64,000 bases of DNA from Rubrivivax sp. (lineage in GTDB: Bacteria > Pseudomonadota > Gammaproteobacteria > Burkholderiales > Burkholderiaceae_C): positions 62,001-126,000 of the forward strand of contig JAIXSE010000013.1 of the NCBI GenBank assembly GCA_027484825.1, given 5' to 3'. The translations under genes were made by a program, and so were the position numbers. Below are positions 20,088-28,466 of this stretch, in pieces. How positions within the stretch are numbered: position 1 is the first letter of the stretch; every line of letters starts with the position of its first letter. Below the pieces are notes generated by a model. That model did not search any database and had not been told where the DNA came from. It saw only the letters and a program-made list of their open reading frames with translations.

Positions 20088-22736
20088 ATGCAAGCGATCA
20101 TCACCCCCCAGAACGGGAACCGCGTGGGCGCACATGATGCGGCCCGCTCGGTCTCCGGCCCTGTTCACGGCGAGCCTTCATCGGCGGCGACGGGTCTGGC
20201 GATGGACCCAGACTTCCACCAACGCGTCGAAGCTGCCTGCGCCAAGGCGTGCAGCGCCATCGCACCTGCCTGGCCGCTGGACCGCGCGATTGCGGTCAAC
20301 CCGCACTGGGAGCGCATTGGCCTGAGCGTGCGCGAGGTCGCCGCACGGATGGCGGTGCTGGGCCGCATCCAGGTCTTCCCGCCGCGGGAGCAATTGGCCG
20401 CCGCCTGGCAGTCGGGCCGTATCCAGCCGGAGGATTTGCGTGCTGCGTTGGCGCTCTGTCCAGCGTCCGTTGGCAGCGGACTGGACGCCTCCGCACTGGT
20501 CCGTGCGCTGAGTCAGCCCCAGGCGCTTCCCAAGCTGCCGCTGCTGATCGACGTGCTGGATGACGATCCGGACGGACAGTCCCGCCTGTCCTGGCGGCAG
20601 GCCATCACCCACCAGCTCAGCCAGACCTGTGCCGCTTATTTCGACCGCCATCAAGCGGATTGGCAGCCGCAGCGCGACGGCGGCCTGTATGCGTTCTGGC
20701 GCGACACCATCACCCATGACCACGGCATCGGTGTGCTGATGGGCCTGCCCGACATCGCGCAGGGCCTGCATGTGCTGCCAGACAGCCGGGAGGCGGCTGA
20801 GCGCTGGGCCCTCAGCCGGCTGGGCCTGCCGCAGGAGTCCTGGGCCGACTACCTGGAAGCGGTGCTGCTGACCGTCAACGGATGGGCCTCGTGGTGCGCG
20901 TATCTGGGCTGGGAGGCGCGCCTGCAGGGCAGCAGCGACAGCCACCTTCGCGAGCTGCTGGCCATCCGCCTGGCCTGGGGCACCATCCTGCTGGAATGCC
21001 GGGGAGGTCGTGGGGCGCAGAAAGCCTTTGCTGCCCTGCAGGTGGCGTGGGAGCAGGCTGCAACGCTGCTGAAAGCCGCGCACGAGCAGCTTCTGGTGGA
21101 CGAGATCTGGCAGACGGCGCTGGAGACCGGCTATCAACGCGAACTGGCGCGGCGACTGCAGTTCGTTTCGAGCGATGTGTCGAGCGATGGGGCCGGCGTT
21201 GCATTGATGGAGGAGCTGCCAACGCCGCCCTCAGCGCCCGAGGTCCAGGCCGTGTTCTGCATCGACGTGCGCAGTGAACCGCTGCGTCGGGCGATGGAAT
21301 CCGCCGGGCCGCAGGTCCAGACCCTGGGTTTTGCAGGCTTCTTCGGATTGCCGATCCGTTACTCGCCGCTGGGTACGGCGCTGAATCGTCCGCAGTTGCC
21401 GGGCCTGTTGGCGCCGGTGATGTCGGTCGAGGAGGAGGTGGTGGCCGCCACGCCGACCGGCGACCAGGGGGCCGAGGATGCCCAGGTGCGCGAGTCCGCC
21501 CTGCAATCGCGCCAGAAGGCCTTTGCCCGCACGCGGCAATGGCAGTCGGGCACGCGCTGGCCGAATGCGGCGTTTTCGTCGGTGGAAGCTGTCGGCACCG
21601 GTTATCTGGCGAAGATGCTGGGGCTGCTGCGGCCCGCCACCGCGCCTCGCCGTCGCCTGGAAGCCGAAGGACTGGCTGCCCGCTACCGTCCGATCTGCCG
21701 CCCCACCCTCGCCGGCCTGGACCTGGCCGAGAAGCTGGCCTTGGCTGAGCGTTTGCTGCATGCCATGTCGATGGACCGGTCCATTGCACCGCTGGTGCTG
21801 CTGGTGGGTCACGGCAGCCAGAGCGTCAACAATGCGCAGGCGGCGGCTCTGGACTGCGGGGCCTGCTGTGGGCAGACCGGCGAAGTCAATACGCGGGCAT
21901 TGGCGCGTCTATTGAATGAGGAGCCGGTGCAGTCTGGTCTTCGTGAACGGGGATGGCCCCTGCCCGCGGACGTCGCGTTTGTCGCGGCGCTGCACAACAC
22001 CACCACGGATGAGATGGAAGGTTTCGATCTGGACCTGCTGCCGGACTCTGCCCGGGCGCGCTGGGAGCGCCTGGAGCCGGTCCTGATTCAGGCCGGCGAC
22101 CAGGTACGGCGGGAGCGCGCTGCCTCCTTGGGACTGGATCCGCGCCAGGGGGCCTCGACGCTGCTGTCGCAACTGCAGCGCCGGGCCAATGATGTCGCGC
22201 AGATCCGACCGGAATGGGGACTGGCCGGCAATGCGGCGTTTGTGATCGCGCCGCGTGCGCGCACCCGGGGCGCCGTCCTGAACGGACGGGTGTTCCTGCA
22301 TGACTATGACGCCCGTCAGGACAAAGACGGTAGCGTGCTTGAACTGCTGATGACCGCGCCCATGCTGGTGACTCACTGGATCAACTGGCAATACCACGCC
22401 TCCACCAGCGACCCCGAACGGCTGGGCAGCGGCAACAAGCTGCTGCACAACGTGGTGGGCGGGCGCCTGGGGGTGTTCGAGGGCAATGGCGGGGACCTGC
22501 GCATCGGGCTGGCGCGGCAATCGGTTCATGACGGCAGCGCCTGGCGCCATGAGCCGCTGCGGCTGACGGTGGTGATCGATGCGCCCGCCGATGCCATCGA
22601 GCGGGTGATCCACCAGCATGCGGTGGTGCAGCAGTTGGTCGAGCATGGATGGCTGCATCTGTGGCGCTTTGCGCAGGGCGGCGAGTTCAGACGCTATGCG
22701 GCCGGGACATGGCTGCCTCTGCCGCTTGGGCAGTGA
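20088..22736 (+). CDS. dabA: DabA: zinc beta-carbonic-anhydrase-like subunit of inorganic-carbon pump
   Basis: An 882-residue protein of the UPF0753/DUF2309 family. All four zinc-site residues known from Halothiobacillus DabA can be placed: Cys391 and Asp393 in FCIDVRSE, His575 in VGHGS, and Cys590 in LDCGACCG. The 15-residue spacing between the last two equals that of the characterised protein (H524/C539). DabA with DabB captures CO2 as bicarbonate using the membrane potential. The ATG at 20088 lies 17 bases after the dabB stop with GGAG and GAGG upstream; an in-frame ATG at 20034 overlaps dabB. No Rubisco or carboxysome gene is in the window, so use in anaplerosis at low CO2 is more likely than autotrophy. 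Confidence 0.93.
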   Translation: MQAIITPQNGNRVGAHDAARSVSGPVHGEPSSAATGLAMDPDFHQRVEAACAKACSAIAPAWPLDRAIAVNPHWERIGLSVREVAARMAVLGRIQVFPPREQLAAAWQSGRIQPEDLRAALALCPASVGSGLDASALVRALSQPQALPKLPLLIDVLDDDPDGQSRLSWRQAITHQLSQTCAAYFDRHQADWQPQRDGGLYAFWRDTITHDHGIGVLMGLPDIAQGLHVLPDSREAAERWALSRLGLPQESWADYLEAVLLTVNGWASWCAYLGWEARLQGSSDSHLRELLAIRLAWGTILLECRGGRGAQKAFAALQVAWEQAATLLKAAHEQLLVDEIWQTALETGYQRELARRLQFVSSDVSSDGAGVALMEELPTPPSAPEVQAVFCIDVRSEPLRRAMESAGPQVQTLGFAGFFGLPIRYSPLGTALNRPQLPGLLAPVMSVEEEVVAATPTGDQGAEDAQVRESALQSRQKAFARTRQWQSGTRWPNAAFSSVEAVGTGYLAKMLGLLRPATAPRRRLEAEGLAARYRPICRPTLAGLDLAEKLALAERLLHAMSMDRSIAPLVLLVGHGSQSVNNAQAAALDCGACCGQTGEVNTRALARLLNEEPVQSGLRERGWPLPADVAFVAALHNTTTDEMEGFDLDLLPDSARARWERLEPVLIQAGDQVRRERAASLGLDPRQGASTLLSQLQRRANDVAQIRPEWGLAGNAAFVIAPRARTRGAVLNGRVFLHDYDARQDKDGSVLELLMTAPMLVTHWINWQYHASTSDPERLGSGNKLLHNVVGGRLGVFEGNGGDLRIGLARQSVHDGSAWRHEPLRLTVVIDAPADAIERVIHQHAVVQQLVEHGWLHLWRFAQGGEFRRYAAGTWLPLPLGQ

Positions 22737-22805
22737 GTGCTCCAGGGCCTGAAAGTACGCCGGGGCAACGGTACAGTCAGGCTCTTCATCCACAGGGACA
22801 TTTGC

Positions 22806-23183
22806 ATGAGCGATAGAAACAAGCAGCTGGACGAACTGCTGGCATCCGCGGCACCGGAGATCCAGGAACACTGGGAGAGCTGCCGCGAGTCCGGACTCAC
22901 GGGCCACACCAAGGAGGCCGCTGACAAGGTCGATGGGCAGATCCTGGCCTTCTTCTCCCACCTGAAGGCGCTGCCGGATCCTGCCGAGGAAGCCGCCGTG
23001 CTCGACGCCCTGCGTGCGTTGTACGAAGCGCTGGACGCGATCAACGAAGAGGCCGACGGCGGCCTGCTGGAGACCGATGAGCGCGAGCTGCTGGTGCCCC
23101 TCTTCATCGAGGCGGCCGAGATCTGCGGCGTGGATCCGGAGGATCACGACGGAGAACCGGGCGGCGAGTTCCGGACGTTCTGA
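22806..23183 (+). CDS. Small acidic helical protein downstream of dabA, unknown function
   Basis: A 125-residue acidic protein, helix-rich, without Cys-pairs, signal peptide or membrane segment (MSDRNKQLDELLASAAPEIQ at the N-terminus; a long ALPDPAEEAAVLDALRALYE helix). I do not recognise the family. It follows dabA by 69 bases on the same strand and could be cotranscribed. The start at 22806 is chosen since the frame upstream reads as basic sequence overlapping the dabA end; the ribosome site AGGGACA is weak. A role linked to the carbon pump would be inference from position alone. Confidence 0.65.
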   Translation: MSDRNKQLDELLASAAPEIQEHWESCRESGLTGHTKEAADKVDGQILAFFSHLKALPDPAEEAAVLDALRALYEALDAINEEADGGLLETDERELLVPLFIEAAEICGVDPEDHDGEPGGEFRTF

Positions 23184-23259
23184 CCGCGTCAGAGCCCGTG
23201 GCGGCGGTGCCGGTCGGCGAGTGATGCCCTGCGGGCTTGCGGGACTCCTCGTTGTTTCA

Positions 23260-24825
23260 TCAGGGCGAGGGTGTGGCGCCAGCCTCCAGCCGGAACGTCG
23301 CCACCACCTCCGACAATTGCCGGGCCTGATTCTTCAGGCTCTCCGCTGCCGCGGCGGACTGCTCCACCAGCGCTGCATTCTGCTGTGTCATCTGGTCCAG
23401 CACCGTGACCGCAGCGCCCACCTCGCCGATGCCCTGGCTTTGGCGATCGGCCGCCTGGCTGATCTCGCCGATGATCTCGCTCACCTTGCGGACCGAGGCG
23501 ACCAATTCCCCCATCGTGTCGCCCGCATCCACCACCTGACGGCTGCCGCCTTCCACGCGCTCGACGGACTCCCCGATCAGCGCCTTGATTTCCTTGGCCG
23601 CCTCGGCGCTGCGCTGCGCCAGACCGCGCACCTCGCTGGCCACAACGGCAAAGCCCCGGCCCTGCTCGCCCGCTCTGGCTGCCTCCACCGCCGCATTCAG
23701 CGCCAGGATGTTGGTCTGGAAGGCAATGGTGTCGATGACGCCGGTGATGTCCGAAATCTTGCGCGACGACAGGTTGATGTCGCCCATGGTGCGCACCACC
23801 TGCCCCACCATCTGGCCGCCGCGATCCGCGACCGTTGACGCCGAGGTGGCCAGGTCCCGCGCCTGCATGGCCGCCTGCGCACTGTGGCGGACGGTCGAGG
23901 TCAGCTCCTCCATGGACGCGGCCGTTTCCTGCAGGTTGGAGGCGGTCTGTTCGGTGCGCTGGCTCAGGTCCAGATTGCCGGTAGCCACTTCGTCGCTGGC
24001 GATGCGGATGCTTTCCGCGCTCTGCCGCACCTGCCCGACGATCTCCCGCAGCGCCGTCTGCATGTCCGCCAGCGTCTGCATGAAGGCGGCCACTTCGTCG
24101 CGTCCGTGCACCGCAATGTCCGCAGTCAGGTCGCCGCGCGCGATTCGCTTGGCCACCTCGGAGGCCTTGCCCAGCGGCGTGAGGATCGAGCGCACCAGCG
24201 CAAACATGATGCCGCTGACCAGCGCCACGATGGCCACGACCACCGCCAGACGGATCTTAGACTGCACGCTGGCCGACGCATGGTCCGCTTCGCGCTCGGC
24301 GGTGACGGCCGCCTGGGTGTCGTCCACCCACTTGTTGAACACCGTTCTGGCGGTGTCCAGATCCGCCTGGGCCTGGCCGGCATAGGCAAAGGCGGCGGAC
24401 GGGTCCATCTTGGCATCCACCACCTGCTGCAGGATGTCGGCCAGCGGCTTCACATGCGCCTCGAAACCCGCCAGGGCCGGCGCCAGCGCCTGTTCCCGCT
24501 CCGGGGTCGTCATGACCGCCTTGAGCTGGTTGCGCATGTCCGCCACCGTCTTTTTCCATTGGGCATGGTGGTCACCGGCTTCATTGGTGTTGTTGCCGTT
24601 GAGCATCACCGATTGCTCCAGCCGCTGGATGCGCTCCAGGGAGGCCAGGATGCGGGCCGTGTCCTCGGAGGTCTGGCTCTGCCGGTCCAGCAGGTCCGAA
24701 GACCGGGTCTGCAGATGATCCAGACTGATCGCCGACCAGACGCCCAGGCCGATGATCAGCAGGCACAGCAACACGGTGCTTCCCAGCAAGCGCTGCCGGA
24801 TGGAAAGGTCGCGGAGGAATCTCAT
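23260..24825 (-). CDS. Methyl-accepting chemotaxis protein, Tar-like
   Basis: A 521-residue chemoreceptor: first membrane helix near residues 10-30, a periplasmic four-helix sensor of about 160 residues, a second helix (about 190-212), a HAMP domain (TPLGKASEVAKRIARGDLTA) and a long signalling coiled coil with the hairpin QTNILALNAAVEAARAGEQG. The C-terminus is VATFRLEAGATPSP with no NWETF-type CheR tether, so adaptation relies on other receptors. The ATG at 24825 gives a typical membrane start; the frame extends to 25098 but would overlap the SDR gene. No che genes are nearby, so it is an orphan receptor. The four-helix sensor binds small molecules such as amino acids or organic acids. Confidence 0.92.
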   Translation of the reverse strand: MRFLRDLSIRQRLLGSTVLLCLLIIGLGVWSAISLDHLQTRSSDLLDRQSQTSEDTARILASLERIQRLEQSVMLNGNNTNEAGDHHAQWKKTVADMRNQLKAVMTTPEREQALAPALAGFEAHVKPLADILQQVVDAKMDPSAAFAYAGQAQADLDTARTVFNKWVDDTQAAVTAEREADHASASVQSKIRLAVVVAIVALVSGIMFALVRSILTPLGKASEVAKRIARGDLTADIAVHGRDEVAAFMQTLADMQTALREIVGQVRQSAESIRIASDEVATGNLDLSQRTEQTASNLQETAASMEELTSTVRHSAQAAMQARDLATSASTVADRGGQMVGQVVRTMGDINLSSRKISDITGVIDTIAFQTNILALNAAVEAARAGEQGRGFAVVASEVRGLAQRSAEAAKEIKALIGESVERVEGGSRQVVDAGDTMGELVASVRKVSEIIGEISQAADRQSQGIGEVGAAVTVLDQMTQQNAALVEQSAAAAESLKNQARQLSEVVATFRLEAGATPSP

Positions 24826-24851
24826 GGACACCAAGCCTCTCTGCTGTTTTG

Positions 24852-24892
24852 GGTCCTCCGGGGCCATCACGGATGTGGCGGCCAGGAGGACC
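24852..24892. repeat. Perfect 8-bp inverted repeat, hairpin upstream of the chemoreceptor gene
   Basis: GGTCCTCC (24852-24859) and GGAGGACC (24885-24892) with a GC-rich interior that can extend the stem (GGCC pairs). It lies between the SDR gene end and the chemoreceptor start, both on the minus strand. On the plus strand it is followed by TTTATTTG, like a terminator against antisense reading; on the minus strand it would lie in the chemoreceptor leader RNA. Confidence 0.55.
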
Positions 24893-25018
24893 TTTATTTG
24901 ATTCTGCGGCAGTACAAGCGCTTGGAATGAAGTGTCCCCACGCAGATTGTGAAATGCTGCCTGGTCAGGAATGCTGGATCCACGTCCGCCAGACCGGGCC
25001 GTTCCTCCCCGGCGGAGA

Positions 25019-25810
25019 CTAGAACGCGCTCTTGACCACCCCGCCATCCACCCGCAGGGCGGCACCGGTCGTGGCCGAGGACAGCGGACTGGCGACATAA
25101 GCCACTAGCGACGCCACCTCCTGCGGCGTTGCAAATCGACGGATCAGCGAGGTCGGGCGCACCTTGTCGAAGAACTCGGACTCGACGGCTTCGAAGGAAG
25201 CGCCGCTGCTTCGGGCCATCTCCTGGACGAAGTCGCCCACGCCGCGGGACCGGGTCGGGCCGGGCAACACGCTGTTGACCGTGATGCCGGTGCCCGCCAC
25301 GGATTCCGCCAGGCCCCTGGACACCGCCAATTGGGCCGTCTTGGTGACGCCGTAATGGATCATCTCGGCAGGAATCTGCACGCCGCTTTCGCTGGAGATG
25401 AAGATGATGCGGCCCCAGTTGGCCGCCTTCATGCCGGGCAGCACCAGGCGAGACAGCCGGACGCCGCTGAGCACATTGACGTCGAAGAAGCGCATCCAGT
25501 CTTCGTCCGGAATGTCCTCGAAGGCCTTGGGCTCGAAGATGCCCAGGTTGTTGACCAGGATGTCGATGCCCGGAAAGCGCTCGACCACCGCCTTCGCGGC
25601 GTCGGCCTGGCTGAGGTCACCGGCGAAGCCTTCCACGACAGCGCCGGTTTCAGAACGCATGCGGGCGACGACGTCGTCCACCGAGGACTGGCTGCGCCCA
25701 TTGACGATGACGCGCGCGCCCTCCTGCGCCAGTGTGTGTGCGATGGCATGACCGATGCCGGCCGTGCTGCCGCTCACCAGAGCGGTCTTGCCTTGAAGTT
25801 TGAGATCCAT
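25019..25810 (-). CDS. SDR-family oxidoreductase
   Basis: A 263-residue classical short-chain dehydrogenase. NAD(P) motif SGSTAGIGHAI, LVNNLGI, catalytic Ser in FISSESG, Tyr and Lys in HYGVTKTAQ, and PG motif LPGPTRS, ending with the DGG block. The Ser-Tyr-Lys set is complete, so it should be an active reductase or dehydrogenase. No regulator is directly attached; a secreted hydrolase gene lies upstream on the same strand 104 bases away. The substrate is unknown. Confidence 0.88.
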   Translation of the reverse strand: MDLKLQGKTALVSGSTAGIGHAIAHTLAQEGARVIVNGRSQSSVDDVVARMRSETGAVVEGFAGDLSQADAAKAVVERFPGIDILVNNLGIFEPKAFEDIPDEDWMRFFDVNVLSGVRLSRLVLPGMKAANWGRIIFISSESGVQIPAEMIHYGVTKTAQLAVSRGLAESVAGTGITVNSVLPGPTRSRGVGDFVQEMARSSGASFEAVESEFFDKVRPTSLIRRFATPQEVASLVAYVASPLSSATTGAALRVDGGVVKSAF

Positions 25811-25914
25811 GTTGATGCTCCATCAAAGGGCCCTTGAACAGACCCGGTTGTCCCATTGGCGAAGAGACCTCACCGCCACCCCGGCCTTTGCGGCCAAGGG
25901 GGTGGCGAGACCCC

Positions 25915-26847
25915 TCACCGCTTGTCGAGGAACGCCACAATGCTTTGGGTCGTGGCTTCCGGCTCTTCTTCCATCAGCCAATGACCGGCTCGAGGAATCA
26001 CCAGTTCAGTGACCTGGGTGGCCGCATTGCGCATGGCGACCGCTTCCAGTCCGGCAAAAGACTTCTCGCCGCCGATGGCCAGTACCGGCATGGTGAGCTT
26101 GGTCTTCATCGCCAGCTGGTTGTCCTTGGCGTCCGTACGGAACGCCTGGAACTGGGAGAGTGCGCCTTTCATGGCGCCCGGCAGGGCATACAACCGGGCG
26201 TAATGATTGCGGGTGTCCTCATCAATCTTGGCGGGCTGGCCGCCGAAGTCGTTGTAGAAACGATCCAGGAAGATGCGCTCGCGCCCCTTGAGCAGGCGGA
26301 AGACGTCTTCGCCGTAGAAATCGAAGTGCCAGAGCTTGGGATTGCGCACCACTTCGTCCCAGGGAGGAATGCCCGGAGGCGGTGCGTCCATCACGACCAG
26401 CCGGGTGGTCTTGGCGGGATAACTGGCTGCGTACGCGTAGGACACCATCACGCCGATGTCGTGGCCCACGATGTCGGCCTGATCGATGCCCAGTTGGTCC
26501 AGCACGCCGCGGATGTCCTTGGCCTGGTTCATCTTCTCGTAGCCGGCCTCCGGCTTGCCGGACAGGCCCATGCCGCGCAGGTCCGGAATCACCACCCGGT
26601 GGGTCTTCACCAGCTCGGTGGCCAGCGGGGTCCACATGTCGCCGGTGTCGCCAAAGCCGTGGATCAGCACCACAGCCGGTCCGGAGCCGCCCACCCGCAC
26701 ATGCAGCGTGGTGCCGTTGGTGGCGATGTCGCGGGTCTGGAAGGTGGCGGGCAGCGGCTTGACCTGCGCCTGGGCTGGCAGGGCGGTGGTCAAGGCGGTG
26801 GCGGCCAGCAGGACGGTCGCCAGCAGGGGTCGAAGATGCAGTGTCAT
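25915..26847 (-). CDS. Secreted alpha/beta hydrolase, epoxide-hydrolase-like
   Basis: A 310-residue protein with a Sec signal peptide (RPLLATVLLAATALTTALPA, then AQA cleavage site). The hydrolase fold shows the oxyanion motif HGFGDTGDMW, nucleophile Asp in VGHDIGVMV (the HD form of epoxide hydrolases and haloalkane/haloacetate dehalogenases), and the C-terminal catalytic His in PRAGHWLMEEEP. AAGGAG six bases before the ATG at 26847 sets the start; the frame to 27483 overlaps the divergent LysR gene. The LysR gene at 27122 is the probable regulator. A periplasmic epoxide hydrolase or dehalogenase-like role is likely; the true substrate is not known. Confidence 0.85.
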   Translation of the reverse strand: MTLHLRPLLATVLLAATALTTALPAQAQVKPLPATFQTRDIATNGTTLHVRVGGSGPAVVLIHGFGDTGDMWTPLATELVKTHRVVIPDLRGMGLSGKPEAGYEKMNQAKDIRGVLDQLGIDQADIVGHDIGVMVSYAYAASYPAKTTRLVVMDAPPPGIPPWDEVVRNPKLWHFDFYGEDVFRLLKGRERIFLDRFYNDFGGQPAKIDEDTRNHYARLYALPGAMKGALSQFQAFRTDAKDNQLAMKTKLTMPVLAIGGEKSFAGLEAVAMRNAATQVTELVIPRAGHWLMEEEPEATTQSIVAFLDKR

Positions 26848-27121
26848 GAGCTTCTCCTTGGGGAGGGGGAATGAGTGAAGGGGACGTCGGTCCCCTTGAA
26901 GAAGCGGGAACCGATGGCAGTCAGTGTGTGGGGCGGGTGATCCGAGGAGAAGCCGCCGAAAGCAGGAACTGCTGTTCTGCGGAACCGGACAATCCCGGTG
27001 GGATCGATGGACCGCATGGCCCGTCGACCGCCTGGCGACGCGGGTATTCCTGTCCTTCTCCGGGCGCGACTCCCCCACTACGATGCGGCGACCTCCTGAA
27101 GGCCTTGCGGCCCCCTGTTGC

Positions 27122-28057
27122 ATGCTGAAACTCGAGGGCATCGCCACCTTTGTTGCCATCGCCGAATCGGGGTCGCTCAGCGCCGCCGCACGGCGACTGT
27201 CGCTGTCGAAGTCGGTGGTCAGTGAACGACTGGTGGAACTGGAACGTGGCCTGGGCGCCGCCCTCTTCCAGCGCACCACGCGCAAGCTCACCCTGACCGA
27301 GGATGGGGCCGCTTTCTTTGACCGCGCCGCCCGCATCCTCGGTGAGGTGAATGACGCCACCCAGGAAGCGGCAGAGCGACGGGGAACCTTGGCCGGACCG
27401 ATGCGGCTGTCAGCGCCGGTCACCTTTGGGCGGATGCATCTGGGGCCTGCGCTATATCCGTTTCTGGCCCGGCATCCGGGCATCTCGCTGACGCTGGAGC
27501 TGGACGACCGGCGAGTTGATGCGGCTGCCGATGGATTCGACGCCGTGATCCGCCATGGCGTGGTGGACGACTCGCGCCTGGTGGCCTGGCCGCTGGCGCG
27601 CAGCCAGCGTGTGCTGGTGGCGTCGCCAGCCTATCTGGCGCAGCACGGCCGGCCCGCCTCCATGGAGGCGCTGGCGGAGCATCGGGCCCTCTACTACTTC
27701 AACCGCGGCATTGCCGACTGGACGTTTCTCGGGGATTCGGGCCAGGAGCGCATCCGTCCCCCGGCAGCGCTGCGGGTCAACAACGGCGACGTGATGCGGG
27801 ACGCGGCGCTCGCCGGGCTGGGCATTGCGCTGCTACCGGGGTTCATCGTCGGGCCGGACATTGCGCAGGGTCGCCTGGAGGTGGTGGACGTCGGGCGACA
27901 TGCGGCTGAGGAAATGATCTACCTGGCGCATTCGGAGAGCCGACGTGCATCGGCCAAGCTGCGCGCGCTGGTGGCCTTCCTCAGGGAGGCGTTTGGGGAT
28001 CCGCCGTATTGGGATGCGCACTTGGCTCACACGCCTGGCAACAACAGCGCGATGTGA
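27122..28057 (+). CDS. LysR-family transcriptional regulator
   Basis: A 311-residue LysR protein: winged helix GSLSAAARRLSLSKSVVSER, RTTRKLTLTEDG linker motif and an effector domain (MRLSAPVTFGRMHLGPALYP), the CrgA-like branch common in Burkholderiales. Divergent from the secreted hydrolase gene with 274 bases between them. The start at 27122 puts the helix-turn-helix at the N-terminus; upstream frame to 26924 is not conserved-looking. Confidence 0.88.
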   Translation: MLKLEGIATFVAIAESGSLSAAARRLSLSKSVVSERLVELERGLGAALFQRTTRKLTLTEDGAAFFDRAARILGEVNDATQEAAERRGTLAGPMRLSAPVTFGRMHLGPALYPFLARHPGISLTLELDDRRVDAAADGFDAVIRHGVVDDSRLVAWPLARSQRVLVASPAYLAQHGRPASMEALAEHRALYYFNRGIADWTFLGDSGQERIRPPAALRVNNGDVMRDAALAGLGIALLPGFIVGPDIAQGRLEVVDVGRHAAEEMIYLAHSESRRASAKLRALVAFLREAFGDPPYWDAHLAHTPGNNSAM

Positions 28058-28098
28058 GCCGGGGACTCGCTGACGGTCAGGCCCGTCTCAAATCGCCA

Positions 28099-28413
28099 TC
28101 AAGCACAGATGTCGGGCAGCGCGGCATACGGATGCACGGCAATCCGCATGGGCGGCTCAGCCAATAGATCGATGATTTCATCCCTGAGTTCATCCGCCAA
28201 CGGGCTGTTCTCGTAGTCTGACTTGGCCTGCTCGGATTTGAAGACCTCCATATTCCAAAGCACATCCGGATCTTCGTCTTCTCGCGCAATGATGAAACGG
28301 TCCGAGCTGCCTGTGCGCCCCATTCCCAAGGTCGCCAACTCGAATAGCCGATCACCCATCCCTGGCTTGGCACGCATTCTGATGATGTAAGCGGGCTGCT
28401 GTCGCAATGTCAT
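28099..28413 (-). CDS. Antibiotic-biosynthesis-monooxygenase-like (ABM) small protein
   Basis: A 104-residue protein of the dimeric alpha/beta-barrel type: PAYIIRMRAKPGMGDRLFEL opening strand and helix, middle block VLWNMEVFKSEQAKSDYENS and a hydrophobic C-terminal strand. Members are quinol monooxygenases or heme-binding-like small enzymes. The ATG at 28413 is preferred over 28470, since the family begins just before the first strand. It follows the TetX-like gene 53 bases downstream on the same strand and probably shares its TetR-controlled transcript, suggesting joint action on aromatic or quinone compounds. Confidence 0.75.
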   Translation of the reverse strand: MTLRQQPAYIIRMRAKPGMGDRLFELATLGMGRTGSSDRFIIAREDEDPDVLWNMEVFKSEQAKSDYENSPLADELRDEIIDLLAEPPMRIAVHPYAALPDICA

Positions 28414-28466
28414 GACTTTGAATCCTGTGTGAGGGTTGAGCTTGCGCCGCGACTCCAGTCGCCGGC

